Origin: Planctomycetota bacterium
Lineage (GTDB): Bacteria; Planctomycetota; Phycisphaerae; UBA1845
Direction: 5' to 3'
Assembly (NCBI GenBank): GCA_016200265.1
Contig: JACQFE010000064.1
Location: 1-58,119 of the forward strand
Length of the DNA: 58,119 nt
Part shown: one piece after another, positions 10,401-18,634 of the stretch
How the letters are laid out: every line of letters begins with the position of its first letter
How positions within the stretch are numbered: position 1 is the first letter of the stretch
Notes under the pieces: model-generated
What the model was told of the DNA's origin: nothing
Seen by the model: the letters and a program-made list of their open reading frames with translations, nothing else
Databases searched by the model: none
Program-made: the position numbers and the translations under genes

Positions 10401-10985
10401 ATCCACCGTGCCGTTTGTGCCGGGAATGATCAGACTCGGTCGATTGCCCTGGGAAACCGCGCCGGGGCAAAACTGATATAGTGCGTAACTGACTGTATAC
10501 GGTCCGCCAGTGCCGTTGGGATCGGCCTTCCCAACAGTCTGAAAAGTGAAGCGCGTCAACGCGCAGCCGTCCGGCGCTGTCGTGGTGATATCGTCCGCAA
10601 TCAACTGATTCGCAGGCATTGCTACCACGACCCTTCCAAGTGTGTTGCTGTAGATCGTGCGCTCGCTGGCAGCTCCAGGCTGAGGTCCCGAATGTAGGGC
10701 CATTGTGCCGTCAGGTGAAACTACAGCCTCTTCGAAAATGGTACCACGCGCAATCGGAAAGAAGCTCGGTGTCTCGGTTGAACTGAGGATTGCAATTTCT
10801 CGACCGCGGGCAGTGACTTGCGGCTGTGACGAACGATCATTCCCCGATTTCTGCAGATCTTCTGCACGAACAGTCGAAATCGCCATCAACAGGGCGATCA
10901 TGCACCAGCCGGTTGCATGCTGAGTCATTGCCTCAAACGACTTCAAGATGCCATTGCCCATGCAACAATGTTTGCTGCGATTCAA
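7443..10985 (-). CDS. Large Cys-rich secreted protein with IPTL-CTERM-type sorting tail
   Basis: About 1180 aa from a TTG start at 10985. I chose TTG because a strong GGAGGG (10992-10997) sits six bases upstream and a promoter lies before that; in-frame ATGs at 10961 and 10928 are alternatives. A signal peptide ends near STVRA. The N-terminal third looks like a beta-rich choice-anchor domain, followed by GACC-type Cys modules, a CC...FCC...WD...C module and CDDGNxCTxDxC repeats. The last ~37 residues are the sorting tail: IPTVSTWG, a hydrophobic helix, then GRKRSQ. This is the tail class recognised by exosortase H. The last ~90 residues closely resemble those of the protein at 16184-17749. 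Confidence 0.88.
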   Translation of the reverse strand: MNRSKHCCMGNGILKSFEAMTQHATGWCMIALLMAISTVRAEDLQKSGNDRSSQPQVTARGREIAILSSTETPSFFPIARGTIFEEAVVSPDGTMALHSGPQPGAASERTIYSNTLGRVVVAMPANQLIADDITTTAPDGCALTRFTFQTVGKADPNGTGGPYTVSYALYQFCPGAVSQGNRPSLIIPGTNGTVDFFDDGFHTTTVVFPPNVSAPTNFYLGLVANRANVGVMMGAPPLIGLSCDVFDYPALACGATLGGFPDQPHASFNAEFFATNSCPASFVSYRNDNPKQSAFLIGPDHPFFDDIHLNTDNCQMIAYEVMVKGSGFYSFDLTGSCGGAVVPGTHRDAAIAATPGIPNKLRFTFDPPVQIPRDLWISATAGPLSGIIMTGKQACTGSTADLLCEVNSSGIPEIISPPDSLQEGFDVTITCAGTPPVGACCDMYDLDNNGDAVCREVPQMNCPFPPVGNDIAQPKWMQGAACDSSPFPQPCGVAACCGFFERTNPSNPSGPHIFQEDCENHSKNQCDAQHPIPLFCVGGTYGGLPCQTNSDCPGSTCSVTQYPNGAPSLWQRGLYCGLQGQSCPRVACLQRNGDCHASQPGSFGCSDAFCCDCVCQNFGAIGEYCCEVEWDDTCVALTGISPCGPPGGDCARLSPSWDSCSSTHPGNGAHLISVPGTFNADLRNATNETSDPEFCCHTGFQQTCIGGPFDGLNCTSTTNCCDNECGTCANFHCVGGPNDQAACVSDSDCCGAVCGICPNRMPEPANGVGSGWFKFVVPQNQTSISISTCRSSTPANDSLIQIFDCTDHTDEASCCASLVTIGCNDDAQGCGNAGTNSRLCVSGLTPGRTYYGMVSAKTEADRGQYIIDITTPCSVQSPVPNDFCTYPKIVSDGVTPFNLAGATPDCPQETQLPSMVNDIWFNYTATCNGMVIIQTCGAGPIASPDTNMAVYPNCISCPPYLPIPVGVSDFAGGSCYAASKVTINNVTHGLCYRIRLGDANGNPVSGNLTIACQALCLPGAPCCGSAPCDDGNPCTDDECDPQNGCLHINNAEGCDDGSACTVNDMCLGGICTGTPINCDDGNSCTTDTCNPDTGCVHQNNCGSCCDQRDGACTDSVLAGGCTCSQCVWNAGGSCAANQCQRQFIPIPTVSTWGAAILSLILLVGMKIQFGRKRSQLSRAN

Positions 10986-11033
10986 GTTTTTCCCTCCAAA
11001 AACGAAATGCAGCGAGGTAGCAGCTTCAGTGGC

Positions 11034-11063
11034 ATTGTAACAAATCAGGCGTACACCACGCAA
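11034..11063 (-). promoter_or_regulatory. Sigma70-like promoter of the large sorting-tail protein
   Basis: On the minus strand TTGCGT (11058-11063) and TACAAT (11034-11039) are separated by 18 bases. The expected transcript start near 11027 leaves a leader of about 40 bases to the GGAGGG and TTG start at 10985. Predicted from sequence only. Confidence 0.55.
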
Positions 11064-11083
11064 CACGACGCTGGCGTCCGTAG

Positions 11084-12958
11084 TTACCGTGTGGCAAGTG
11101 CGGGCTTTTCGACCCCAATTTGCAGAAACACATCCTCATATTGCCGTTCTAGGTAATCATCCGGCGGGCCGCCGTGCAGGTGCGTCCAGGGAAAGACTTC
11201 GCTTGGTGGGCGTTCGCGGTGGGCATAGAAATCCGGATCGAGGCCGCACGAGTCGAATGCGCGGTCCCAATGTTCACGCTTGAAGCATTCGTCCCAGCCG
11301 TCGAATCGTGCGCCGCCCTTGAATGCGTGCGCAACAACGGGTGCCAATCGTCTGTCACCACGGGCGAAGACGGCCTCCAGGATCGAACGCTCCACGTTGT
11401 GGGTTTTGATCTTGATCGGTCCGCGCGACTTCCCGTTGCGTCGTTGTCCCGCCCCCTTACGATTACGGCTCGGATAGGCAGGATGCTGCGAATCCGCCAG
11501 AACGCTCGACATGCGGCGTCGTGCTTCGTGAAAGTATTCCGCACGAGGCTGGGCCGCCCATTGAAACGGCGTGTACGGTTTCGGCACCAGCCATCCGACG
11601 GACGCATTCACATTGGCCGGTCCCTTGCCCAGCTCGCGGCGGGCTTCGCTAACTTTGCGGGAAAGATGAATGATGCCGTCGATGTCCGATTCTCGTTCGC
11701 CGGGAAATCCGCACATGAAATACAGCTTGATCCCCCGCCAGCCGGCCGCATACGCCTGCTTCACGCCGTCCAGCAGATTCCCATCCGTCACGTGCTTGCG
11801 AATCGCCGCGCGCATGTCGTCATTCGCGGCCTCGACAGCCATCGTCAGTCCGCTCTTGCGGACCGAGTTCACCATCCACGGTATGTTCTGCAACATCTTG
11901 TCCACGCGGAGCGACGGCACGGAGATGTTGACGTGCCGCGCGGCGAACTGCTCATTGGCTCGCGTCGCCAGTTCGCGAAGATCGGGATAGTCCGCGGTGG
12001 AAAGCGAAAGCAGACCGAATTCATCCATGCCCGTCGCGCGATACATTTCTTCGGCCATGTCCAGAATCTTGTCCACGCTGCGCGTGCGAAGAGGACGTTT
12101 CGTGTAGCCGGCGTGGCAGAAGCGGCATCGCTGCGGGCAACCGCGCATGATCTCGATCGCGAACCGATCGTGAACGACTTCGACAAAAGGCACGATAGGC
12201 CGCAATGGAAACGGCGCGGCGTCGAAATCATCGGTCTGGCAGCGCTCGATCGATACGGGAACGAGCGGATCATTGGGACGAACATCGCGAACCGTGCCGT
12301 CAGCGTTGTATCTCACATCGTAGAGCAACGGCGCGTAGATCCACGGAAATCGCCGCGCCATCAAACGAATCATGTCACGTCGTGGCACTCCGCTGCGTTT
12401 GTATTCCTTGTAAGCGTCGAGAATCGCGGCCATTGAGGCCTCGCCGTCGCCCAATACGACGAGATCGAGAAATTCCGCCATCGGCTCCGGATTGTCCGCC
12501 TGCGGCCCGCCGGCGATCACCAGCGGGTGCGAATCATCGCGATCGACCGCCCGAAGCGGAATGCCCGACAGATCGAGAATCTGCAACACCGATGTGAACG
12601 CCATTTCGTATTGGAGTGAAATCGCGAGGATGTCGGCCGACGCCACCGGCTGCCGCGTGTCCCAGGTAAACAGTGGAATCCGCTTGGCCCGCATGACGCC
12701 CTCGGCATCCGACCACGGACAGTACACACGCTCGGCACAACAACCAGCTGATTGATTGATCAACCAATAGAGAATCTGGCAACCCAGATGGCTCATCCCA
12801 ATGGTGTAGGTATCTGGAAATGCAACCGCGACGCGAACCTCGGCATTTTCCCATTGGCCGGGCTTGGCAAGCTGGTTAATTTCGCCGCCAATATACTGCC
12901 CAGGCCGTTCCACAAACGGCAAAAGGCGGTCCGAAACAATAGATGCCATGCTTTCCAT
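11084..12958 (-). CDS. B12-binding-type radical SAM protein (TIGR03960-like)
   Basis: 624 aa. Residues ~40-180 resemble the N-terminal Rossmann/B12-binding-like region (AVAFPDTYTIGMSHLG; VIAGGPQADNPEP; VVLGDGE). The radical SAM cluster motif is Cys274-x3-Cys278-x2-Cys281 in MRGCPQRCRFCHAGY. The overall architecture and the FPGE-containing segment match the TIGR03960 family, often found beside or fused to a DUF2344 protein; no DUF2344 partner is present here. Function is not established for the family; rRNA or tRNA modification has been suggested by context elsewhere. Met4 is an alternative start. The product is cytosolic, with no export signal. Confidence 0.85.
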   Translation of the reverse strand: MESMASIVSDRLLPFVERPGQYIGGEINQLAKPGQWENAEVRVAVAFPDTYTIGMSHLGCQILYWLINQSAGCCAERVYCPWSDAEGVMRAKRIPLFTWDTRQPVASADILAISLQYEMAFTSVLQILDLSGIPLRAVDRDDSHPLVIAGGPQADNPEPMAEFLDLVVLGDGEASMAAILDAYKEYKRSGVPRRDMIRLMARRFPWIYAPLLYDVRYNADGTVRDVRPNDPLVPVSIERCQTDDFDAAPFPLRPIVPFVEVVHDRFAIEIMRGCPQRCRFCHAGYTKRPLRTRSVDKILDMAEEMYRATGMDEFGLLSLSTADYPDLRELATRANEQFAARHVNISVPSLRVDKMLQNIPWMVNSVRKSGLTMAVEAANDDMRAAIRKHVTDGNLLDGVKQAYAAGWRGIKLYFMCGFPGERESDIDGIIHLSRKVSEARRELGKGPANVNASVGWLVPKPYTPFQWAAQPRAEYFHEARRRMSSVLADSQHPAYPSRNRKGAGQRRNGKSRGPIKIKTHNVERSILEAVFARGDRRLAPVVAHAFKGGARFDGWDECFKREHWDRAFDSCGLDPDFYAHRERPPSEVFPWTHLHGGPPDDYLERQYEDVFLQIGVEKPALATR

Positions 12959-13219
12959 ATTACAGTTTCAATTCCAATACGAACTCGCCAATTGCCAGCC
13001 GAATTCTCGAAAATTCTTCGCAGAAAACGCAGAATCAGCTTGAAATGTATGCACTCCGGCCCTTCAACACAAATCCTCGGAACCCGCTTTCGGCTGGAGC
13101 CATGAGTTTTCGATTTCATTCCCAGGCACAGAATTCGAAATTCTTCACAAAAAAACGGTCTACACGGCGTAAAATCCATTGCGTTAACGGACTGTTGCGG
13201 TTAAGGTACAGGGTACTTT

Positions 13220-14104
13220 ATGATCGGGCGGGTGCTACCATCTCGTCGTTTCTTGTACGGCGAATCGCGCCGGGTTCGGCGAGCGTCTACGTTGATTGAG
13301 ATGCTCGTCGTAATCTTCGTGATCGCTTTGCTCATCTCGATTCTGCTCCCATCGCTGAAGCGCTCGATGGACATAGCGAAGGCCACATCGTGCAAATACA
13401 ACCTCAAGGAAATTGGCAAGACGCTCTTGATGTACCAATATGAAAGCAACGGCTGGCTTCCGGTTCCGGCGGCTGCGTTGATGAACAACAACTCCAACAC
13501 TGCAGGCGCTGGCGCCGATTCTGATCCCTGGTTTGCTCGGCTATTCCCAACGTACTTGAGCGACATCGCCGTGTTGCAATGTCCCAAGGACCCATACGCA
13601 TACCGGATTACCGGGGCGTCACCGGGGACGAGTGTCGCAGGCTTGGCGGACCAGGCCAGCTATGGCATCAATGACTTCATGTTGACAGCGGCCGGCGGCT
13701 ATCTTGCAAACGTCGAGCGTCACGCGCCCAAGCGACCGCTGGATACGATTCTGGTCGGCGATCTGGGACCGGACGTTAACAACAATACGGGTCGTCGTTC
13801 GGCGATTAACGGACCGAGTCGCAGCGGCGGGCTGATGAGTTGGGCCGATGGGTATGACCCGTTCAATGATACCTATGCACCAAGCTGGCTCACGGTTCGC
13901 CACGGCACTGGCATCCACATGGTCACGCTGAACGGCACGGTTCGAGAGGCCCGTACGCTGGAACTCATGCGAACACCGATCAAGCCGTTTTACCCTGGCT
14001 GTGCCGCCGGTGGTTGTACTTTTTGCAATGAGTTAAACACGCCGCACTACTCCTTTGCCAAAGAGCACCTGTACTGGTGGACCGGTCCTATTCCAACCCA
14101 TTGA
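13220..14104 (+). CDS. Pseudopilin-like protein with type IV prepilin leader
   Basis: 294 aa. A basic leader of ~23 residues is followed by STLIEMLVVIFVIALLISIL (23-42), a type IV pilin/type II secretion pseudopilin N-terminus with the conserved Glu five residues into the mature helix. The rest (C-x-YNLKEIG after the helix, then Asn/Gly-rich beta region, HGTG near the C-terminus) resembles planctomycete DUF1559-like or general-secretion-type proteins, of which these genomes hold many. The next gene starts inside its 3' end, so they are probably co-transcribed. Substrate or assembly partner unknown. Confidence 0.75.
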   Translation: MIGRVLPSRRFLYGESRRVRRASTLIEMLVVIFVIALLISILLPSLKRSMDIAKATSCKYNLKEIGKTLLMYQYESNGWLPVPAAALMNNNSNTAGAGADSDPWFARLFPTYLSDIAVLQCPKDPYAYRITGASPGTSVAGLADQASYGINDFMLTAAGGYLANVERHAPKRPLDTILVGDLGPDVNNNTGRRSAINGPSRSGGLMSWADGYDPFNDTYAPSWLTVRHGTGIHMVTLNGTVREARTLELMRTPIKPFYPGCAAGGCTFCNELNTPHYSFAKEHLYWWTGPIPTH

Positions 14105-14649
14105 TTCCTTCCGAGCCCAGTCGTCCAATTCCTTCGAGCCGGCACCGACCGACTGTGCGGATTGTCGGTCGACGGAAATTATCCAAGCCTGCGATTGCGA
14201 GCTTGGTCGCGACATCCGCTGTTTCCGTTGCGTTGATCCTCGTCTGGCTGGCTTTTCGAAGCGAACCTGAACCGCCGCCCGTTTCACGAACCCTTGCCGA
14301 TGTTGAACTGACCTGGCGTTGCGAGGCCGGACACGTCGTTAAGGCCGCCATCCCAAACGGTCTTCCAAGATGTCCGAATTGCGGCCGGCCCATGGCGGCA
14401 ATCCTGAGTTTCGAATGCCCGAAGCACGGCCAACTCGAAGCCGAAGCGCAATATGAGTTGGATGCTTCAGGTGCTCCGCGCGTTTCGAGATTTCGGCTCG
14501 ACGGCGGCGACTGGGTCAAAGCTGGCGATTCGTTGACGTGTCCGAAATGCGGTGCCGTGCTGAAGCGTACGTCCGACCCTCTCCAGAAAATTCTCAATGA
14601 AAAGAAGAAAAATGTGGACCACAAACCACCGCCGCCCAATGACGGTTAA
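14077..14649 (+). CDS. Single-pass membrane protein with zinc ribbons
   Basis: 190 aa from a GTG that overlaps the preceding gene by 28 bases. A basic N-terminus is followed by one membrane helix (residues ~43-60). The rest holds a CEAGH...CPNCG ribbon (~80-107), a CPKHG motif, and a CPKCGAVL pair near residue 164; the end is Pro- and Lys-rich. It is not a named family I can identify. The next gene but one group is the exosortase, 126 bases downstream, so it may belong to the same transcription unit. A similar zinc-ribbon plus TM layout recurs at 33306-34448. Confidence 0.65.
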   Translation: MDRSYSNPLIPSEPSRPIPSSRHRPTVRIVGRRKLSKPAIASLVATSAVSVALILVWLAFRSEPEPPPVSRTLADVELTWRCEAGHVVKAAIPNGLPRCPNCGRPMAAILSFECPKHGQLEAEAQYELDASGAPRVSRFRLDGGDWVKAGDSLTCPKCGAVLKRTSDPLQKILNEKKKNVDHKPPPPNDG

Positions 14650-14775
14650 GAGGCTCTTTCCCACGCTCATTGTGCAGATTGGTTTCGCGATGATTCGATC
14701 TGTGCAGTGGCACGGTGGCCGCAGACTGGATAGAATTTCGATCGAGATCAGTTTTCCATACCCGAGGATCGAGTC

Positions 14776-15363
14776 GTGGCGAAAACGGAACCGATCAGAA
14801 ATCGCGGCGACACAAGTGACCGAAGTGGGATGGCCGGCACTTCGATGTTCGGAGCGAAGAAACCCATTTTCATCTTTGTGGGCGGGTTTGTGCTGCTCCT
14901 GGGAGTTTTTTATGCGGTCACGTTTATTCCGTTCATGAGCCATTCGGTGTTGCCCGGAATGCAGGAGTGGAATGCCCGCATGTCCGCGCGAATTCTAAAC
15001 GTCTTTCGCGAAGGAGCGTCCGCTTACGAAACTCAGATTACATCGAGCCGCTATTCGGTAAACATCGCCCACGGGTGCGATGCGATCGAACCCATCGGAC
15101 TATTTCTGGCCGCAGTGTTGGCGTTTCCGAGTTCGCTGAGATCGAAATTACCGGGGTTGATCATCGGCGTCGGCTTGCTGGTGCTGATGAATTTTGTGCG
15201 CATCATTTCGCTCTTTTACACCGGCATCTATTGGCCGACCGCATTCGACACGATGCACATTGACGTGTGGCAACCGGCCTTCGTCGTTCTGTCATTATTT
15301 TTCTGGGTGAGCTGGGCACTTTGGGCCACGAAACCCCGGCCCATTTCCGCTTCTCCGGCGTAA
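14776..15363 (+). CDS. xrtH: Exosortase H-like transpeptidase
   Basis: 195 aa from GTG with GAGGA eight bases upstream. After a polar N-terminus (1-28) there are several membrane helices. The exosortase catalytic triad is visible: Cys101 in NIAHGCDAIEP, Arg142 in NFVRIISL, His161 in DTMHIDVWQ. Short length and the presence nearby of two proteins ending in IPTVSTWG-TM-Arg point to the exosortase H subclass (partner of IPTLxxWG-CTERM tails). Role: cleavage and probably transfer of exported proteins at the cytoplasmic membrane. Six bases downstream begins a second membrane protein, so the pair is an operon. Subclass is assigned by substrate context and size. Confidence 0.88.
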   Translation: MAKTEPIRNRGDTSDRSGMAGTSMFGAKKPIFIFVGGFVLLLGVFYAVTFIPFMSHSVLPGMQEWNARMSARILNVFREGASAYETQITSSRYSVNIAHGCDAIEPIGLFLAAVLAFPSSLRSKLPGLIIGVGLLVLMNFVRIISLFYTGIYWPTAFDTMHIDVWQPAFVVLSLFFWVSWALWATKPRPISASPA

Positions 15364-15368
15364 GCGAT

Positions 15369-16025
15369 ATGGGCGCGATCATCGAGCCTCAGGCGTCTAA
15401 ATCTTCGCGCGAAGGACACACCGCTCGCGATCATCCGATTGCACTATTCTTCGCGACGCTATGCGTGATATACGCAATATGGCTGGCATGGTGGCCCTGG
15501 CTCGGTCCCGCATATCGAAATGTGTTTTCCACTTTGGGCGTAAGCGTGGTCGGGAGTGTTGGCGAATCCGGACATGTTCGCTTCACCGCACCCGAAAAGA
15601 TCGGCCATGAAAGCGATGTTCTGTTGGTCCTCGAAAATGCGAAGAAACCGGGTTCGCAAGGCCGGCTACCGATCAGCTCTCGGACAATTGGGTATCTTCC
15701 GACCGGATTCACGCTGGCTCTCATCATCGCAACACCGACGGCGTGGCATCGGCGACTGTGGTCGCTTTTTTGGGGGCTGGTGTTGATCAGCCTGTTTGTC
15801 GGACTCAATCTTTGGCTGCAAGTTGCGGATCATTTCAGCGGCCCGGCGAGCGATCCATTTTTCGCTTATCATCCCGGACCATTCTGGCGGGCCACATTGA
15901 CGATCATGCTGAAAGTCCTGAGCAAATCGCCTGTCACGACATACATCGCTCCGGTGTTCATTTGGCTCATCGTTTCATTTCGCCGAGAGGACGTGGGGCG
16001 ATTGCTGGGGCGGCCCGCGCGATGA
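15369..16025 (+). CDS. Exosortase-associated membrane protein
   Basis: 218 aa from the ATG six bases after the exosortase stop; a longer in-frame reading would start inside xrtH. Helices at residues ~22-45, ~105-125 and ~128-152 and a C-terminal one near 190-205 flank a ~55-residue extracytoplasmic section (VGSVGESGHVRF...). Tight coupling to an exosortase H-like gene fits the small exosortase H-associated membrane protein family seen next to XrtH elsewhere. No catalytic motif is visible. Inference: accessory subunit or substrate-handling partner. Confidence 0.75.
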   Translation: MGAIIEPQASKSSREGHTARDHPIALFFATLCVIYAIWLAWWPWLGPAYRNVFSTLGVSVVGSVGESGHVRFTAPEKIGHESDVLLVLENAKKPGSQGRLPISSRTIGYLPTGFTLALIIATPTAWHRRLWSLFWGLVLISLFVGLNLWLQVADHFSGPASDPFFAYHPGPFWRATLTIMLKVLSKSPVTTYIAPVFIWLIVSFRREDVGRLLGRPAR

Positions 16026-16111
16026 TTACCACCAACGGAAGTACGAGGATGTGTTCAGGCGGGATTAACAAGCCTGTTTTGGCGACACTAGGCAGCTCGG
16101 CATTGCCCGCG

Positions 16112-16140
16112 TTGTAGAACGTGCGTTAATTCGTTACACT
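16112..16140 (+). promoter_or_regulatory. Sigma70-like promoter of the second sorting-tail protein
   Basis: TTGTAG (16112-16117) and TACACT (16135-16140) are 17 bases apart. A start near 16147 lies after the ATG at 16145, supporting the downstream ATG at 16184, which has a strong GGAGGAGG ribosome site at 16173-16180. The -10 region GTTACAmT is shared with the promoter at 11034-11063 of the other sorting-tail gene. Confidence 0.55.
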
Positions 16141-16183
16141 TGGAATGTCTGCTCACTCGATACGAGTCCTTTGGAGGAGGGCA

Positions 16184-17749
16184 ATGGACCTTGTTCGTTC
16201 ACGATGGCGCGCGATCGTCCTATGGAATGCAGTATCTATCGCGATAGGTCCACAGACTTCCGCCCAAGAAATTGCTTTCACCTCCTCTGGCCGCAAAGTA
16301 ATGAACCAGCTCGCCCAATCGATGGTGGTTCCAGACGATGTGCTCGTCCTCAGAACGAACTCTTCGGGCGATACACTTCGCGGCGTCACAGACACTCATC
16401 TAGGCGTCAATGTTTATCGAAATGACGATATTGCGACGAACTTTGCATTCCGGCCGGGCGCGGATCAGCGATTGGCCGATGACATGCACCTCCTGGGCGG
16501 CGGAGGAAATCTCGTCTATTACGAACTGCTGGTGATCGGTAGTGCGGCAGGTGGCTCGCCGTTCGACACTCACGTAGAACTGTGGACCGACGATCCTTGC
16601 TTACCGGCCTCAAGCGTGATTTTGGGTACTCAATCGGATTTCATAAACACACCCAATAGCAGCGCGGCGCAAAGTCTTGAGGTAACATTCGATCCTCCGA
16701 TCGCGATTCCCAGCGTGGTCTGGATGGCGCTGACATTCTCTGGCGCGGGTGCTGCGGACGCAGCTTGGGTTGAGGCCGGACCAGCGGAAATTGGAACGAC
16801 CGATACTGTCTTATCGCACAACACACCATTGAGGTGCGAGCGGCTGGTAACGCCGATTCAAGGGCAGGGGCTGTGGGCAAGGATTGATGTCGAATTTCGG
16901 AAAGAGCCAGTGGGCGCATGTTGTGATTTGACGTGGGCGTGCCACGACGCCGTTACTCCTACGGATTGCGATGGTCGCTGGGACGAAGGCGCATCATGTG
17001 CCGCCGCTTCATTCGATCCTCCTTGCGGAAAAAGCGCGTGCTGCCCACCACCGGTGCAGCCATTCCAACCGATTTGCCACAACCTGACTGAAGAGGAATG
17101 TTCTACAAGTGGTGGCGGCTATTTCCTTCCTGGGGAGTCGTGTACATATGTCGGGTGTTCATGGACCCGTTGTCCTTTTTGCAGCAGTCATCCCACCTAT
17201 TGCTATGGCGGCACCTGGTGTAACCCCCTACAAGACTGCGCGCCAGTTGAATTACCGCCTGCTGATTGCGACGATGATGAGTTTTGCACAATCGATTCTT
17301 GCGACGAGGCTGGCCAACGGTGTACACATACACCTTACGATGAGTTTTGCAATGACGGCATCGCCTGCACGGTGGACACGTGCAATGAGGCCGCTCGCGG
17401 ATGCGATCACACTCCGAGCGATGCGCTGTGCGATGATGGTGATCCGTGCACGACGGACACTTGCACGCCGACAGGCTGCGTGCATCAGAACGTCTGCGGA
17501 AGTTGCTGCAATCAGCGCGACGGCGCATGTACTGAAGCCGTCCTCGCGGGCAGTTGCACATGCAGTCAATGCGTTTGGACTGCGGGCGGCTCGTGCTCGG
17601 CGAATCAGTGCCAACCGCAATTCATTCCGATTCCGACTGTTTCTACGTGGGGTACGGCGATCATCGGGCTGATACTTCTTATTGGATTAAAGATACGCTT
17701 TGGCGGTCGGCGCGAGTCACGGAGTCGTGATTTGTTTCGTTCATTGTGA
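16184..17749 (+). CDS. Secreted Cys-rich protein with IPTL-CTERM-type sorting tail
   Basis: 521 aa. Start at 16184 is chosen over 16145 because of the GGAGGAGG site and the promoter position. The signal peptide ends near QTSAQ. Residues ~70-250 form a choice-anchor-like beta domain (LADDMHLLGGG...). GACC and CCPPP Cys modules, then CDDxxxCTxDxC repeats follow, then a CNQRDGACTEAVLAG block and the sorting tail from residue ~481: IPTVSTWG, hydrophobic helix, GGRR. The C-terminal ~90 residues are near-paralogous to those of the protein at 7443-10985. It is expected to be processed by the exosortase encoded just upstream. Function of the mature protein unknown. Confidence 0.88.
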   Translation: MDLVRSRWRAIVLWNAVSIAIGPQTSAQEIAFTSSGRKVMNQLAQSMVVPDDVLVLRTNSSGDTLRGVTDTHLGVNVYRNDDIATNFAFRPGADQRLADDMHLLGGGGNLVYYELLVIGSAAGGSPFDTHVELWTDDPCLPASSVILGTQSDFINTPNSSAAQSLEVTFDPPIAIPSVVWMALTFSGAGAADAAWVEAGPAEIGTTDTVLSHNTPLRCERLVTPIQGQGLWARIDVEFRKEPVGACCDLTWACHDAVTPTDCDGRWDEGASCAAASFDPPCGKSACCPPPVQPFQPICHNLTEEECSTSGGGYFLPGESCTYVGCSWTRCPFCSSHPTYCYGGTWCNPLQDCAPVELPPADCDDDEFCTIDSCDEAGQRCTHTPYDEFCNDGIACTVDTCNEAARGCDHTPSDALCDDGDPCTTDTCTPTGCVHQNVCGSCCNQRDGACTEAVLAGSCTCSQCVWTAGGSCSANQCQPQFIPIPTVSTWGTAIIGLILLIGLKIRFGGRRESRSRDLFRSL

Positions 17750-17789
17750 CATGCCTCGGTCGCTGTCCGGAGCTTTGTGTTGAACAGTC

Positions 17790-17809
17790 CCCCAGCCCGA
17801 GGGCTGGGG
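17790..17809. repeat. Perfect hairpin downstream of the sorting-tail gene
   Basis: CCCCAGCC-CGAG-GGCTGGGG forms an eight-base-pair stem with a tetraloop. No T-run follows. It is either a transcription or mRNA-stability hairpin for the gene ending at 17749 or a copy of a dispersed CCCCAGCCC/GGGCTGGGG palindrome. Confidence 0.6.
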
Positions 17810-17844
17810 CACCCGATTGAAAATTCGATTCGGAATGCGGCACA

Positions 17845-18633
17845 ATGCACGAGGTCGCGCGGACTGAAGTTCGCGCCACGGCGCTACCCGCCCCGTCAAC
17901 GAGGCGGCTCGGGATTCGGTCCTTCGTCATCGTGACAAACAATCGCACGCGAAATTTGAACCGGCAGACTCCATCGAAACCATTTGAATTGGTTCGCGGC
18001 GAACGGGTCGATCTCTATGCTTCGGGGCCTCGCGGCGCCAAGCCATTTTGCGTGGATTTTGTTCATGGTCCTACTGCGCGCCGCGGCCAAGCGAATTCGA
18101 TCCGACAGCAACCTCTTGCCAAGGCCATCGGGCTTCGCGTCGGCACACCCCTGACGGTGATTGATGCGACGGCGGGGCTGGCGCGGGATGCGTTTCAAAT
18201 GGCCTGCTGGGGCAGCAATGTCATTGCGATTGAACGATCTCACGAGCTTTGGGAGTTGGTTCAGGACGGGTTGCAGCGAGCGTCGCGGCATTCGGAATCA
18301 CTGGCCACCATCGTCTCGCGAATCACCCTCATGCACGGTGACAGCATTGAATTGTTGAGTTCTATGTGTAAAGACAATCGGCCCGACGTAATCTATCTGG
18401 ATCCCATGTATCCAGAATCGAGAAAAAGTGCGGCCGTAAAGAAGGAAATGCGCATCTGCCGGGCGCTGGTGGGAGACGATGCGGATTCCGACGAACTTTG
18501 CACCACCGCGAGGGAAACCGGCGTCCGCCGCGTGGTGGTCAAACGACATCGACTCGCGCCGCCGCTCTGTGGACCACCTTCGATGTGCATCCGCGGAACG
18601 CGGATTCGGTTTGATGTATATCTGAAAAGTTGA
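17845..18633 (+). CDS. rsmJ: 16S rRNA (guanine-N2) methyltransferase RsmJ-like
   Basis: 262 aa as drawn; a GTG at 17932 would give 233 aa and no ribosome site clearly decides. SAM-binding motif VIDATAGLARDA (106-117) and the catalytic DPMYP (186-190) followed by ESRKSAAVKKEMR are the RsmJ signature. Family knowledge: RsmJ methylates G1516 of 16S rRNA (E. coli numbering). The C-terminal VVVKRHRLAPPL also matches. The extra N-terminal ~30 residues are not family-like, which favours the shorter start. It is convergent with the ACT protein; the stops are one base apart. Confidence 0.88.
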   Translation: MHEVARTEVRATALPAPSTRRLGIRSFVIVTNNRTRNLNRQTPSKPFELVRGERVDLYASGPRGAKPFCVDFVHGPTARRGQANSIRQQPLAKAIGLRVGTPLTVIDATAGLARDAFQMACWGSNVIAIERSHELWELVQDGLQRASRHSESLATIVSRITLMHGDSIELLSSMCKDNRPDVIYLDPMYPESRKSAAVKKEMRICRALVGDDADSDELCTTARETGVRRVVVKRHRLAPPLCGPPSMCIRGTRIRFDVYLKS

Positions 18634-18634
18634 T

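Noticed and set aside
11174..12436. 420-codon frame opposite the radical SAM gene
   Set aside because: Antisense shadow of a gene with an intact CxxxCxxC motif.
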